64,000 bases of DNA from an uncultured Prevotella sp. (GCA_900314935.1 OMXE01000002.1:1-64000), one strand, 5' to 3'; counted from the first letter of the stretch, positions 41,694-51,752 are shown. A program made the numbers and translations. The notes: a model not told the origin generated them from the letters alone.

Positions 41694-41738
41694 AGGTGAG
41701 AGGTGAGAAGTGAGAGGTGAGAGGTAAAAGGTAAGAAA
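41694..41738. repeat. Junction microsatellite (7-bp, GAGGTGA)
   Basis: Five to six units of GAGGTGA/GAAGTGA/AAGGTAA exactly fill the space between the hisG stop and hisD start. A very similar stretch lies inside hisH. Confidence 0.92.
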
Positions 41739-43025
41739 ATGAAGATTATACGATACCCCGAAAGAGGTGAATGGAAAAAGATTGTGGAACGTCCACACCT
41801 GGACGTGTCACAGTTGAATGCCATTGTGAAGAGCGTACTGGATGACATCCGCGCCAACGGTGACAAGGCCGTGATGGCTTATGAAGAGAAGTTCGACCAT
41901 GTGAAGCTCTCTTCTCTCGCTGTCAGTGAAGCGGAGATCGACGAAGCCATGACACTGGTCAGTGAAGATCTGCTTTCATCACTCCGCACCGCCCATCATA
42001 ACATCAAGGCATTCCATGAGGCACAGCGCTATGAGGGTATCCGTGTAGAGACAGCCCCGGGCGTTACCTGCTGGCAGAAAAGTGTTCCCATTGATAAGGT
42101 AGGACTCTATATCCCCGGTGGGACAGCCCCCTTGTTCAGTACAGTACTGATGCTGGCCACTCCAGCAAAGATTGCAGGATGTAAGGAAATCGTGCTCTGC
42201 ACACCTCCGAACCGAGAAGGAAAGGTGAATCCTGCCATTCTGGCCGCAGCCCGAATCGCGGGTGTCAACAAAATCTTCAAAGCTGGTGGTGTCCAAGCTA
42301 TCGGCGCCATGGCCTACGGTACGGAAAGTGTTCCTAAGGTCTATAAGATCTTCGGTCCTGGAAACCAGTATGTGATGGCAGCCAAGCAACAGGTGTCACT
42401 GCATGATGTGGCCATCGACATGCCCGCAGGACCTTCAGAAGTATGTGTGATAGCCGATGAGACCAGTCGTCCCGACTTCGTGGCAGCCGACCTCCTGTCA
42501 CAGGCTGAGCATGGTATCGATTCACAAGTATTCCTCATCTCTACCTCAGAAAAGATGATAGAAGAGGTAAGAAAGGAGATTGATATTCAACTTGAACAAT
42601 TACCCAGAAAAGAATTGGCTTCCAAGACCTTGGAGAATTCCACCTTCGTGTTGGTACACGACGGTGAGGAAGCCATGGATTTGAGTAACGCTTATGCGCC
42701 CGAACACCTGATCATTACCACAGCTAACTATCAGGAACTGGCTGAGAAAGTGGTGAATGCAGGTAGCGTATTCCTCGGACTGTATGCTTGTGAGAGTGCT
42801 GGCGACTATGCCAGCGGTACAAACCATACCCTGCCCACCCATGGATATGCCACCGCCTATAGTGGCGTGAACCTCGATAGCTATAACCGCAAGGTTACCT
42901 TCCAGCATCTCACAGAGGAAGGTATCCGCAGCATAGGACATGCTGTAGAGGTAATGGCCGAGAACGAGCAACTGGATGCCCACAAAAATGCCATGACTTT
43001 GCGTGTTCGCGCAATTGATCATTGA
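41739..43025 (+). CDS. hisD: Histidinol dehydrogenase
   Basis: The 428-residue NAD-dependent enzyme oxidises histidinol to histidine (last two steps). Visible are [18 protein letters not shown], the GPGNQYV motif, zinc-site [10 protein letters not shown] and APEHLIITT, and [12 protein letters not shown] near the C-terminus. Length is normal. It is co-transcribed with hisG and hisC. Confidence 0.97.
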   Translation: MKIIRYPERGEWKKIVERPHLDVSQLNAIVKSVLDDIRANGDKAVMAYEEKFDHVKLSSLAVSEAEIDEAMTLVSEDLLSSLRTAHHNIKAFHEAQRYEGIRVETAPGVTCWQKSVPIDKVGLYIPGGTAPLFSTVLMLATPAKIAGCKEIVLCTPPNREGKVNPAILAAARIAGVNKIFKAGGVQAIGAMAYGTESVPKVYKIFGPGNQYVMAAKQQVSLHDVAIDMPAGPSEVCVIADETSRPDFVAADLLSQAEHGIDSQVFLISTSEKMIEEVRKEIDIQLEQLPRKELASKTLENSTFVLVHDGEEAMDLSNAYAPEHLIITTANYQELAEKVVNAGSVFLGLYACESAGDYASGTNHTLPTHGYATAYSGVNLDSYNRKVTFQHLTEEGIRSIGHAVEVMAENEQLDAHKNAMTLRVRAIDH

Positions 43026-43096
43026 TAATCATATTGCCCATCAAGCCCATTCTGCCCATTAACCCCATCAACCCCATCAACCCCATATTATCAAAC
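43026..43096. repeat. Junction microsatellite (9-bp, CCCCATCAA)
   Basis: CCCATCAAG, CCCATTAAC, then CCCCATCAA units fill the hisD-hisC gap. The same 9-bp family recurs near hisA, hisF, hisIE and around the four-helix gene. Confidence 0.88.
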
Positions 43097-44131
43097 ATGA
43101 AATCCCTTGAGCAACTCACAAGACCCAACATCTGGAACCTTGCACCCTATAGCTCTGCCCGCAACGAATATGCAGGTCGCGAAGCAAGAGTGTTCCTCGA
43201 TGCGAACGAGAATCCCTACAACCAGCCCTTCAACCGCTACCCCGATCCGTTGCAGTTGGAGCTGAAGAAACGTCTTTCTGCTGTGAAAGGGGTACCCGAG
43301 GATTGTATCTTCCTCGGCAACGGCAGCGATGAGGCCATCGACCTCCCCTACCGCTGCTTTACCCGTCCGGGCATCGATAATGTGGTGGCTATGGAACCCA
43401 CCTACGGCATGTACAAGGTGTGTGCCGACATTAACGACGTTGAGTATCGTCCAGTATTACTGGACGAACATTACCAGATCACTGCCGACCGATTGTTGGC
43501 GGCCTGCGATGACAACACCAAGATAATCTGGCTCTGCTCTCCTAACAACCCCACAGGTAACAGTATTCAACGTGAGGAGATCATCAAGGTGATCAATAAC
43601 TTCGAAGGTCTCGTCATCGTTGACGAGGCTTACAGTGATTTCGCTGCTGAACGTCCGTTACGACTGGATATCCAGACGTACCCGAACCTGATTGTATTGA
43701 ATACCTTCAGTAAGGCTTGGGGCTGTGCTGCCATCCGCTTGGGTATGGCTTTTGCTCAGTCTGCTATTATTGATCTATATAATAAGGTGAAGTATCCGTA
43801 TAACGTGAACCAGCTCACGCAGCAACAGGCTTTGGAAGCGTTGAAGGATCCGTACGAGGTAGATAAATGGGTGAAGATGCTGATGCAGGAGCGTTCCCGT
43901 ATGATGCAGAACGTAGCGTTGCTGCCCATCACCGAGAAGGTCTATCCCACAGATGCGAACTTCTTCCTCGTGAAGGTGACCGATGCCCAGAAGATTTATA
44001 ACTACCTTGTTGACCGCGGTATCATCGTTCGTAACCGCAACCGTGTGCAGCTCTGTCAGAACTGTCTGCGCATCACCGTTGGAAACAAATCGGAGAACAA
44101 CGAATTGCTCGCTGCTCTCCGACAGTATTGA
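43097..44131 (+). CDS. hisC: Histidinol-phosphate aminotransferase
   Basis: A 344-residue class I/II PLP aminotransferase: [17 protein letters not shown] at the N-terminus, [10 protein letters not shown], the PLP lysine in [14 protein letters not shown], and the C-terminal [11 protein letters not shown]. It converts imidazole-acetol phosphate to histidinol phosphate. An in-frame extension upstream would translate the junction repeat (INPINPI) and is not used. A terminator hairpin follows at 44139-44167. Confidence 0.96.
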   Translation: MKSLEQLTRPNIWNLAPYSSARNEYAGREARVFLDANENPYNQPFNRYPDPLQLELKKRLSAVKGVPEDCIFLGNGSDEAIDLPYRCFTRPGIDNVVAMEPTYGMYKVCADINDVEYRPVLLDEHYQITADRLLAACDDNTKIIWLCSPNNPTGNSIQREEIIKVINNFEGLVIVDEAYSDFAAERPLRLDIQTYPNLIVLNTFSKAWGCAAIRLGMAFAQSAIIDLYNKVKYPYNVNQLTQQQALEALKDPYEVDKWVKMLMQERSRMMQNVALLPITEKVYPTDANFFLVKVTDAQKIYNYLVDRGIIVRNRNRVQLCQNCLRITVGNKSENNELLAALRQY

Positions 44132-44138
44132 TATTTAT

Positions 44139-44167
44139 GTGGAATGAAAATTCTCATTCCACATTTT
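44139..44167 (+). terminator. Terminator after hisC
   Basis: Perfect 9-bp stem GTGGAATGA / TCATTCCAC, 6-base loop, followed by ATTTTC. It lies between convergent hisC and the C69 peptidase gene and may serve both. Confidence 0.75.
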
Positions 44168-44177
44168 CTTTCCACAA

Positions 44178-45839
44178 TCACTCAGGTACCGCAAAGCGGT
44201 CGCCTGTGGTTTCCACCAACTGCTTGGCCACTTTCTCCGGATAGCCTGTACGTTTCACGGTAGCGCCTAAGCCCGTTTCAGTGCGCAGGAACTTTCCGTC
44301 TTTCTCAGGTTTCACCACCATATCATTGTATTTCACTACCAGATACCAACCAAGTTGTTTCCAGCGGGTCAGCATCTGTTGTGCCTTTTCGATTCCGTAG
44401 TTATTCAGGAAAGTCACAGCCTCAGCGGGGTTCTTCTCATAAAGTGCCTGCGCTTTCTCTTCCACTTCTTTCTGAGCAGCGAAATACGAGTTCTCCAAAG
44501 AGTCGCGTACCTCCTTCAGCGACGGGAACATCTGTGAATAACGCGGATAGACCATATTGCTCACCCAGTTACATACCCAGAAGGCATTCTTGTCAGAGAA
44601 CGTCACATCGTCGGCTCCAGGTGTATTGTAACACTCCGGCTGACGGGTGGAACTACAATAGATCGGGGTGTAGGCCACCATGTTCCCATCATCATTACCG
44701 AACCAGATAATACCGCCGATGGCATCCGGCAGCCAGGAACGGAGCTGACAGACATATGAGAATCCAGCCTGCTGGGTAGAGATAGGACGCTCGTTAAAAT
44801 ACTTCTTATCCCCCACCTTGAAGCTCAGGGGTGTAATACGGTAAGGCATCTCCCACAACCCTTGTCCCATGTCATTGCTCAGGTCGAAAGGTGTACCTTC
44901 GTAGTGATCGCGCATACAAGCTTGCATGTCCTGCAGTGATACCTTCTTGTTTGGTACGATCCACAACGGCATCGGCTCGGCATCCTTCACGATACCTGCA
45001 GCATAATCCACATAGCGGTCCATCTCGTCCGAGAAATGGTTGAAGAAGCTCCATACACGAGCCTCACAAGCACGACGACCGGAGAAGTCGGGTGCGGCAA
45101 AGGCCGCATTGAACGAGAACTCGGCATCCTTGCCGCTGAACCAACCCATGTCGCGGGCATACTGGATCATCCCCTTGGAGAACATCACGTTCTTCTTATC
45201 CTTCTGGTTGAAAGTGGTGATACGACTCTGGTTAGCATGGGCACAGATGCACTCATCAGGAATGCGAAGAGCCACCCACACCACACGCGGCGCCTTGTCG
45301 GTATGGTACTTCGTACCTGGTGTTCCCGTGCCCATCATCTCCATGATCCATGCTTCGTTGGGATCACAGATCGTGAAGGTCTCACCTTCCGAGTTATAAC
45401 CATATTTCTCCACCAAGGATGTCATCACCATGATAGCCTCCCGTGCCGTCTTGGCCCGTTGCAAACCGAGGTACATCAGACTACCGTAGTCGATGATGCC
45501 TGTGGTATCTACCATCTCCTCACGACCGCCGAAGGTGGTCTCACCGATTGATACCTGAAACTCGTTGATATTACCGATAACATTATACGTAATCGGTGCC
45601 TCAGGAATCCATCCATGGTTCACATCCGTGTCGTAATCGATGATCCATCGTTTCTCGTCTGCCGTATGCTTCCCTGCCGGGTAATGACAGAGATTGGTAA
45701 ACATACCATAGCTGTCGGCACTATACGAACAGAACACACTGCCGTCGGTGGTTGCTTTCTTCCCTGCAATCAGGTTGGTGCAGGCCATTCCATAAACAGC
45801 CATACCTAAAAGGGAAACTGTTAGAAAAATCTTTTTCAT
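44178..45839 (-). CDS. C69-family dipeptidase (PepD-like)
   Basis: A 553-residue exported Ntn-hydrolase. The signal peptide ends at GMA, leaving C20 (CTNLIAGKKATTDGS) as the new N-terminus and catalytic nucleophile, as expected for family C69. Other family features are EGETFTICDPNEAWIMEM and GQGLWEMPYRI. It hydrolyses dipeptides in the periplasm. Start MKKIFLTVSL at 45839. It lies 10 bp downstream of the M23 peptidase gene. Confidence 0.9.
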   Translation of the reverse strand: MKKIFLTVSLLGMAVYGMACTNLIAGKKATTDGSVFCSYSADSYGMFTNLCHYPAGKHTADEKRWIIDYDTDVNHGWIPEAPITYNVIGNINEFQVSIGETTFGGREEMVDTTGIIDYGSLMYLGLQRAKTAREAIMVMTSLVEKYGYNSEGETFTICDPNEAWIMEMMGTGTPGTKYHTDKAPRVVWVALRIPDECICAHANQSRITTFNQKDKKNVMFSKGMIQYARDMGWFSGKDAEFSFNAAFAAPDFSGRRACEARVWSFFNHFSDEMDRYVDYAAGIVKDAEPMPLWIVPNKKVSLQDMQACMRDHYEGTPFDLSNDMGQGLWEMPYRITPLSFKVGDKKYFNERPISTQQAGFSYVCQLRSWLPDAIGGIIWFGNDDGNMVAYTPIYCSSTRQPECYNTPGADDVTFSDKNAFWVCNWVSNMVYPRYSQMFPSLKEVRDSLENSYFAAQKEVEEKAQALYEKNPAEAVTFLNNYGIEKAQQMLTRWKQLGWYLVVKYNDMVVKPEKDGKFLRTETGLGATVKRTGYPEKVAKQLVETTGDRFAVPE

Positions 45840-45849
45840 ATATGTTGTA

Positions 45850-47247
45850 TCATTTTTGTTTATAACCGATTTCATACGACAGACCCAGGTCGCGTATCTT
45901 TCCCGTCACCCAGCCGTCATGGTATTCCGCCTCCACCTCCTTGTCGCCGTCGCAGAGAATACAAAGATGATCGGTGTCCTTCACCTCGCGGTCAAGACGA
46001 ATGGAGAGTGTGGCCCAGTTAAAGAGCGGACAAGACACATCGGTGAAGCGGTAGACTTTCGAAAGACCGCCTTTGCTCACTATCGTTGGATTCATCTCCA
46101 CATCGTCGGGCAGCAGACCGCGACGAACCATCAGTTGCACACCCGGCAGCTGGAAGTTGTTCATACGGTCCCAGTGCAGCACCCATGGCGCATGCTGTGT
46201 CCGCTTGGGTGGAATTGTCTGTTTCTTCCCTCGTACCACGAAGGTATATTGCGACTGGTTTCCGAACTTATCCGAGAGGGTATATACAAAGCGGTAATCA
46301 CGCTCCTCATTGAAGTCGACAATCCCCCTGTTAGCATTGGCATGGATTACAGGAAGCGTGTTTCCCGGCTCGATGAACGATTTCATGAACCACACGCTGG
46401 CATAGCGGAAGAATGGATAATCACCCCATGAGTTCACCATGCGGTTGCAGTCCATCGGGATCTTATCCACATCGCTTGAGAACACCAGCTCGTCGTCAAC
46501 CATCAGCTCCGTCTTGCGGATGCCGTATTTATTGTACGACTCCTCCATATAATCGTTCGCCCAGATGCCAAATCCCACCTTTCCCCAGGCTGTGAAAGGA
46601 CGGTCGAGATGATGCGTGTTGAAGGGGAACCACTGCTGGACAGGCGATTCGCAGAACACACCCTCCCCCATGACGGGATAAGCTTTGAAGGCGTGCGCCA
46701 TGGGTGGTGTGGTATCTTTGATAAGATCTGGGAGGAAGTCGAGCGGATCAACCATGTCCCACGACTTCGTCTCGTGGAGTTCCAGATGCAGGTGAGGAGC
46801 CTGACTGCTTCCCGTATTCCCACTAATGGCGATCAGCTGTCCTTCAGACACCGGGTATTCCGACGGAGGAAGGATGATATCTGCTGGTGGAGAAGGTTTC
46901 TTGTATTCGTCGATGATGTCCGACTGTCCGTTTGCTTTGCGATGACGACTCACTGCTGCCCGCAATACCGGCACAAAGTCCTTGAGATGACAATACACAC
47001 TGGTATAGCCATTCGGATGACGGACGTACACGGCATTGCCGAAACCGGCAATGCCCATGGTGATGCGACATACATAGCCTTCGCCAATCGAGAAGATCGG
47101 CTTTCCAACGGCCTGCGCCGTCTTGATGTCTATGCCGCCATGGAAATGATGCGGTCGGGGCTCACCAAAATTGCCCGCCAGTGTAACCGGATAGTTCACG
47201 GGCGAGGCAAACTGCAAGGAGGCAGCCAGCAGAAGAGATGCTAACAT
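45850..47247 (-). CDS. M23-family metallopeptidase
   Basis: The 465-residue secreted protein has a signal peptide (1-13) and LytM/M23 domain: HFHGGIDI (zinc ligands H36, D40) and HLHLELH near residue 155. A C-terminal beta-rich region of about 270 residues without recognised domain follows. It probably cleaves peptidoglycan cross-bridges. Overlaps the nadC stop by 7 bp, so it is translationally linked to nadC. Confidence 0.87.
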   Translation of the reverse strand: MLASLLLAASLQFASPVNYPVTLAGNFGEPRPHHFHGGIDIKTAQAVGKPIFSIGEGYVCRITMGIAGFGNAVYVRHPNGYTSVYCHLKDFVPVLRAAVSRHRKANGQSDIIDEYKKPSPPADIILPPSEYPVSEGQLIAISGNTGSSQAPHLHLELHETKSWDMVDPLDFLPDLIKDTTPPMAHAFKAYPVMGEGVFCESPVQQWFPFNTHHLDRPFTAWGKVGFGIWANDYMEESYNKYGIRKTELMVDDELVFSSDVDKIPMDCNRMVNSWGDYPFFRYASVWFMKSFIEPGNTLPVIHANANRGIVDFNEERDYRFVYTLSDKFGNQSQYTFVVRGKKQTIPPKRTQHAPWVLHWDRMNNFQLPGVQLMVRRGLLPDDVEMNPTIVSKGGLSKVYRFTDVSCPLFNWATLSIRLDREVKDTDHLCILCDGDKEVEAEYHDGWVTGKIRDLGLSYEIGYKQK

Positions 47248-48125
47248 TTTGTTTCTGCCTTGTTTGGCACTGGCTCAACAGCAGCCTTGAAACTCATGTC
47301 GAGACCTTTTACGGAATGTGTCAGTGCTCCAACAGAGACGTAGTCAACACCACATTCCGCATAGTCGCGTATCGTGTCGAAGGTAATACCACCGCTCGAT
47401 TCGGTCTCGTAACGACCACCGATGATCTCCACCGCCTTCTTCGTGTCGGGCACGGAGAAGTTATCGAGCATGATGCGGTTCACGCCACCACAGTCGAGCA
47501 CCTGTTGGAGCTCATCGAAGTTACGCACCTCGATCTCTATCTTCAGGTCGAGACCTTTTTCCTTGAGGTATGCATGACAGCGGTTGATGGCGTTGGCAAT
47601 ACCGCCAGAGAAATCCACATGGTTATCCTTCAGCAGGATCATGTCGAAGAGTCCGATACGGTGGTTCACACCACCGCCGATCTTCACAGCCTGTTTTTCC
47701 AGCATACGCATACCAGGGGTAGTCTTACGGGTATCCAGCACCCTTGTATGTGTTCCTTCGAGCCGTTTCACATAACGGTTGGTCATCGTGGCAATACCGC
47801 TCATCCGTTGCATGATGTTCAGCATCAGACGTTCTGTCTGAAGCAGCGAGCGCACCTTTCCTGTTACGACCATGGCCACATCTCCTTTCTTCACCGGGGA
47901 GCCATCACCAATCAGCACCTCCACCTGCATGTCGGGATCAAAGCGAGCAAACACCCGCTTTGCCACCTCCACGCCAGCCAGAATGCCGTCTTCCTTAATC
48001 AGCAATCGGCTCTTCCCCATTGCATCCTCTGGGATGCAGCAAAGAGTGGTATGGTCGCCATCTCCGATATCCTCCGCAAACGAAAGATCAATCAGAGCGT
48101 CTTCCAATTCATTAACGGATAACAT
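47241..48125 (-). CDS. nadC: Quinolinate phosphoribosyltransferase (nicotinate-nucleotide pyrophosphorylase)
   Basis: The 294-residue enzyme makes nicotinate mononucleotide from quinolinate and PRPP in NAD synthesis. Motifs include GDHTTLCC near the N-terminus, DTRKTTPGMRMLEKQAVKIGGG (phosphoribosyl site) and EIEVRNFDE, with C-terminal SSGGI. Normal length; nadA/nadB are not in the window. It is probably co-transcribed with the M23 and C69 peptidase genes. Confidence 0.96.
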   Translation of the reverse strand: MLSVNELEDALIDLSFAEDIGDGDHTTLCCIPEDAMGKSRLLIKEDGILAGVEVAKRVFARFDPDMQVEVLIGDGSPVKKGDVAMVVTGKVRSLLQTERLMLNIMQRMSGIATMTNRYVKRLEGTHTRVLDTRKTTPGMRMLEKQAVKIGGGVNHRIGLFDMILLKDNHVDFSGGIANAINRCHAYLKEKGLDLKIEIEVRNFDELQQVLDCGGVNRIMLDNFSVPDTKKAVEIIGGRYETESSGGITFDTIRDYAECGVDYVSVGALTHSVKGLDMSFKAAVEPVPNKAETKC

Positions 48126-48134
48126 AGTCGTTCA

Positions 48135-48644
48135 TTAAAGATAAACACCAATACCGATCTTCAATCCGATCTTACTGTAGTCAGAGTGCTCTTTGAAACT
48201 CTGGTTGTAATAAATAGAGGGTTCAACCGTTACGGTACGACTCAAGAAGAAGGCATAGCCCACTTCCACGCCTGGCATCACGTCGTTATAGCTCTTATAG
48301 CCGTGCACATAGTTCACCTTGGCACCGAGGAACAGACCGTTCTGCTCGATGTAATAGCGACCGCCTACACCAGCCAACAAAGCATAGCACTTGTCATCAG
48401 AGCAGTCAAGACCAGCCTCAGCGGTAAGCATCAGGTTGTCGAGTGCCAGATAGCCCACCTGAGCAGATCCTTTAGCTGCGAATTTCTCACTACCGTTATA
48501 ACTCAAGTCCAATCCAGACAGTGAAGCACCGATATAGTACTTACCTTCAGAGAACGGTGTTGTGCTCCTGCCAGAGCGATAATACTGTGCCTGTGCGGCC
48601 ATGGCCATCGTTGTAACGATGAGGAATACTAAAAATCTCTTCAT
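48135..48644 (-). CDS. Small outer-membrane beta-barrel protein
   Basis: The 169-residue protein has a signal peptide (1-19, AAQAQ) and eight or so amphipathic strands (YYIGASLSGLDLSYNG, LAGVGGRYYIEQNGLFLGAKVNYVHG, EVGYAFFLSRTVTVEPSIYYN) ending in LKIGIGVYL. It resembles OmpX/porin-family small barrels; function unknown. Nine bases separate it from nadC. Confidence 0.8.
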   Translation of the reverse strand: MKRFLVFLIVTTMAMAAQAQYYRSGRSTTPFSEGKYYIGASLSGLDLSYNGSEKFAAKGSAQVGYLALDNLMLTAEAGLDCSDDKCYALLAGVGGRYYIEQNGLFLGAKVNYVHGYKSYNDVMPGVEVGYAFFLSRTVTVEPSIYYNQSFKEHSDYSKIGLKIGIGVYL

Positions 48645-48659
48645 AATTATACAGTTTAA

Positions 48660-48683
48660 AAATATTTTTAATTCTTCAATTCT
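48660..48683. repeat. Junction microsatellite (ATTCTTCA/ATCCTTCA)
   Basis: Three to four units lie between the cstA stop and the barrel-protein start. The same unit family occurs at 34358-34393. Confidence 0.75.
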
Positions 48684-50114
48684 TCAATCCTTCAATTCTT
48701 TCTTATACCATCCACAGAACCAAGCCACGGCAATGATCAGGGCGGCACCTCCCACAGCATAGCCAACGGTCATATCAAGACCGAATGCATTCTTGGATAC
48801 CATGATGAAGGAAGAACATACGACCGTCATGAACAGTGCCGGTAACAAGGTTACCCAGAACGGTTTCTTTTCGCGGACCAGATAAACGGTGATGGCCCAT
48901 AAGGTGAACACAGCTAATGTCTGGTTGGCCCAGCCGAAATAGCTCCATATCACGTTGAAGCCATCAGGATTCTCGATGTTATAGAACAAAAGTGCCAGCG
49001 TAGCGCCAAAGAGCGGGATACAGATCCAGATACGCTTCATGATGGTCTTCTGCTCCAGGTGAATGAACTCAGCAATGATCAGTCGGGCTGAACGCAGAGC
49101 CGTATCACCACTGGTAATCGGAGCGGCCACCACTCCCAGCAGAGCAAGAATACCACCGAAGGTTCCGAGCCATCCCTCGCTCACGGCTGTTACCACTTCA
49201 GGAGCCTGGAGAGTTAACGGCTGACCCAGATCCTGTGCTGCTCCGCCATAGAAGAAGTACATAGAGATGGTTGCCCAAATCAGTGCTACCAGACCTTCTG
49301 TGATCATGGCACCATAGAACATCGGTCGTCCCATCTTCTCGCTCTTCACGCAGCGTGCCATCAACGGTGTCTGTGTGGCATGGAAGCCACTGATGGCGCC
49401 ACAGGCTATGGTGATAAACAAAGCGGGGAATATCGGCGTGGTGAATCCTTCACCGCTGATGCCGTTGTACAGCTCGGGCAGCGTAGGCCACTTGATGAAC
49501 AACACGGCCATCAGTGCCACGGCCATGAACAGCATAGAAATGGCGAACAGCGGGTAGATCTTTCCGATGATCTTATCAATAGGAAGCATCGTGGCAATGA
49601 TATAATACACAAAGATGATGCCGCACCAAATATATACCCAAGTGAGTCCTTCACCGCAGATCTTACCGAGAATCAGCGCAGGACTATATACAAACACCGC
49701 ACCTACCATCATCAGGAGGAATACGGAGAATACCAGCATCACGTTCTTAGTGGTCTTACCCAAGTAACGACCAATCAGCTCAGGCTGTCCTGCTCCATCA
49801 TTTCTCATGGAAAGCATACCGCTAAGGTAATCGTGTACTGCTCCTGCAAAGATACAGCCCAACACAATCCAAAGATAGGCAGCGGGACCGAACTTTGCTC
49901 CCATGATAGCACCGAAGATAGGACCTGTACCAGCGATATTCAGGAACTGGATCATAAAGATCTTCCATCCGGGAAGGACAATGAAGTCAACACCGTCGGC
50001 CTTAGACAAAGCTGGTGTCGGGCGGTCGTCAGGACCAAAAACTTTCTCAATAAACTTACCATAGACCATGTAGCCTATGACCAAAGCGAAAAGACTCAGT
50101 ACAAAAGTAATCAT
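48684..50114 (-). CDS. cstA: Carbon starvation protein A (short form)
   Basis: A 476-residue polytopic membrane protein with about 12-13 helices. The N-terminal YGKFIEKVFGPDDRPTPA and GTGPIFGAIMGAKFGPAAYLWI are typical CstA motifs, followed by DYLSGMLSMRN. It is shorter than the roughly 700-residue enterobacterial protein, matching the short CstA common in Bacteroidetes. Transport of peptides or pyruvate is reported for the family. The promoter at 50144-50151 faces that of the GHL10 gene. Confidence 0.93.
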   Translation of the reverse strand: MITFVLSLFALVIGYMVYGKFIEKVFGPDDRPTPALSKADGVDFIVLPGWKIFMIQFLNIAGTGPIFGAIMGAKFGPAAYLWIVLGCIFAGAVHDYLSGMLSMRNDGAGQPELIGRYLGKTTKNVMLVFSVFLLMMVGAVFVYSPALILGKICGEGLTWVYIWCGIIFVYYIIATMLPIDKIIGKIYPLFAISMLFMAVALMAVLFIKWPTLPELYNGISGEGFTTPIFPALFITIACGAISGFHATQTPLMARCVKSEKMGRPMFYGAMITEGLVALIWATISMYFFYGGAAQDLGQPLTLQAPEVVTAVSEGWLGTFGGILALLGVVAAPITSGDTALRSARLIIAEFIHLEQKTIMKRIWICIPLFGATLALLFYNIENPDGFNVIWSYFGWANQTLAVFTLWAITVYLVREKKPFWVTLLPALFMTVVCSSFIMVSKNAFGLDMTVGYAVGGAALIIAVAWFCGWYKKELKD

Positions 50115-50143
50115 TTTCTATGCTTGTTATACTATTGTTTTTG

Positions 50144-50161
50144 CAAAGGTACAAAAAATCT
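50144..50161 (-). promoter_or_regulatory. cstA promoter and left half of an 18-bp inverted repeat
   Basis: Minus strand AGATTTTTTGTACCTTTG carries the -7 box TACCTTTG at 50144-50151. It is exactly mirrored at 50207-50224 on the plus strand. Confidence 0.75.
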
Positions 50162-50215
50162 AAGTAAGTGAGAAGGAAATAAATGATTTTATTTGCACAA
50201 ACGGAAAGATTTTTT

Positions 50216-50240
50216 GTACCTTTGACTGCGCCGAAGGAAC
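50216..50240 (+). repeat. Promoter-mimic palindrome (GHL10 gene)
   Basis: GTACCTTTGAC-TGC-GCCGAAGGAAC with the same stem positions as the other copies. It overlaps the right arm of the 18-bp inverted repeat. Confidence 0.8.
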
Positions 50241-50255
50241 TCTCACTCGACAATA

Positions 50256-50307
50256 AAAGAAAAAAAACGCTTTTTCTTTGTATTGTGCTCTTTTATCCGT
50301 ACCTTTG
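50256..50307 (+). promoter_or_regulatory. Promoter of the GHL10 gene, predicted leaderless
   Basis: TTTG 50277-50280 and TACCTTTG 50300-50307, 19 bp apart. The dyad AAAGAAAAA / TTTTTCTTT lies at 50256-50279. Five bases separate the -7 box from the ATG. Confidence 0.83.
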
Positions 50308-50312
50308 CAGCC

Positions 50313-51752
50313 ATGAAGAAAATAATACGACTCATCATACTGTTCCTGACGATAGGAACATCCCTACATATTACCGCCCAGACAACCGATCGAGAAATCC
50401 GTGCCGTATGGCTTACCACCATCGGCGGTATCGACTGGCCTAGCCAATATGCCAACGCTTCTTCTTCAAGTTCCATTGAACGACAGAAGCAGGAGCTGAC
50501 AAGAATGCTCGACCGCCTGAAGGCTATCAATATCAATACTATCTTACTCCAGACTCGTATCCGCGGAAGCGTGATCTACCCATCGAAATATGAACCGTGG
50601 GACGGTTGTATGTCTGGCAAGCCTGGTGTCAGTCCTGGATATGATCCCCTCCGTTTTGCCATCGACGAATGTCATAAAAGAGGAATGGAAATCCATGCAT
50701 GGGTAGTAACCATTCCTATGGGTAAATGGAACGGTATAGGCTGTCAGCAGATGCGTAAGAAGAATGCCTCCGTCTTACGGAAGATCGGCGATGAGGGTTA
50801 TCTCAATCCAGAGCTACCACAAACTGCTGATATTATTGCAGATATCTGCGAAGAGATAACGAAAAACTATAACATTGACGGAATCCACCTCGACTATATC
50901 CGTTACCCAGAGAACTGGAAGCTTCGTGTGAGTAAGCAGCAAGGACGAGAAAACATTACTCGTATTGTACGGAAAATTCACAGCAAAGTGAAAGCTATCA
51001 AGCCACAGATCAAGTTATCTTGTTCCCCCTTAGGAAAGTTTGACGACCTGACTCGCTTTCCTTCCCGTGGATGGAATGCACGCACCACGGTTTGTCAGGA
51101 TGCACAGATGTGGCTACGTACCGGTTTGATGGATCAGCTCTACCCGATGTTGTACTTCAAGGACAACAACTTCTACCCTTTCGCCATCGACTGGGCCGAA
51201 CGCAGTAAGGCTGGACAGGTGGCAGCGGGCTTAGCTATCTATATGCTAGACCCTAAGGAAGGGAACTGGAAGATCAGTGAGGTGAAGCGACAACTCAATG
51301 TGTGCCGACAACTCGGATTGGGCCAGTGTTTCTTCCGTGCCAAGTTCGTGTTAGACAACCACCAAGGTATCTACGATTACCTGCGTGTTTTCAACTTCGC
51401 TCAGCAAGGAATGGATGGATTTGCCTATCCATACTACAGTATTAATAACACTGTTCAAAGCAGTGGAAATGCTGTGAGCCTTATCAACACACAGGTGCCA
51501 GATCCCAAACAAATCCGTCAAGATCTCCCATGGATAGTCAGCAACGGACAGCGGGTATCTCTTCCCAACAAATCAGAAGCGCTCGATACCGACATGATAC
51601 TCGTAAAAAACCTTGCGGGGAACGCTGTTGCTACATTAGTGCGCCGCGGCAACCAAATGGACATCCACACTTTACCAAACGGTATGTTTATCCTTTATAC
51701 GCTTGATAAACGAGGAAAGACGCACCGATTGGCATTCTTGAAGAAGGTTTGA
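50313..51752 (+). CDS. GHL10-family glycosidase (DUF187)
   Basis: A 479-residue exported protein with signal peptide (1-22, ITAQ) and TIM-barrel of the glycosyl-hydrolase-like 10 family: REIRAVWLTTIGGIDWPSQ, INTILLQTRIRGSVIYPSKYEPWDG, and DGIHLDYIRYP with the likely catalytic acid region. Family members are thought to act on peptidoglycan or related glycans. The C-terminal end (LPNGMFILYTLDKRGKTHRLAFLKK) looks like a short type IX sorting signal. The start codon at 50313 lies directly at the predicted transcription start. Confidence 0.87.
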   Translation: MKKIIRLIILFLTIGTSLHITAQTTDREIRAVWLTTIGGIDWPSQYANASSSSSIERQKQELTRMLDRLKAININTILLQTRIRGSVIYPSKYEPWDGCMSGKPGVSPGYDPLRFAIDECHKRGMEIHAWVVTIPMGKWNGIGCQQMRKKNASVLRKIGDEGYLNPELPQTADIIADICEEITKNYNIDGIHLDYIRYPENWKLRVSKQQGRENITRIVRKIHSKVKAIKPQIKLSCSPLGKFDDLTRFPSRGWNARTTVCQDAQMWLRTGLMDQLYPMLYFKDNNFYPFAIDWAERSKAGQVAAGLAIYMLDPKEGNWKISEVKRQLNVCRQLGLGQCFFRAKFVLDNHQGIYDYLRVFNFAQQGMDGFAYPYYSINNTVQSSGNAVSLINTQVPDPKQIRQDLPWIVSNGQRVSLPNKSEALDTDMILVKNLAGNAVATLVRRGNQMDIHTLPNGMFILYTLDKRGKTHRLAFLKKV

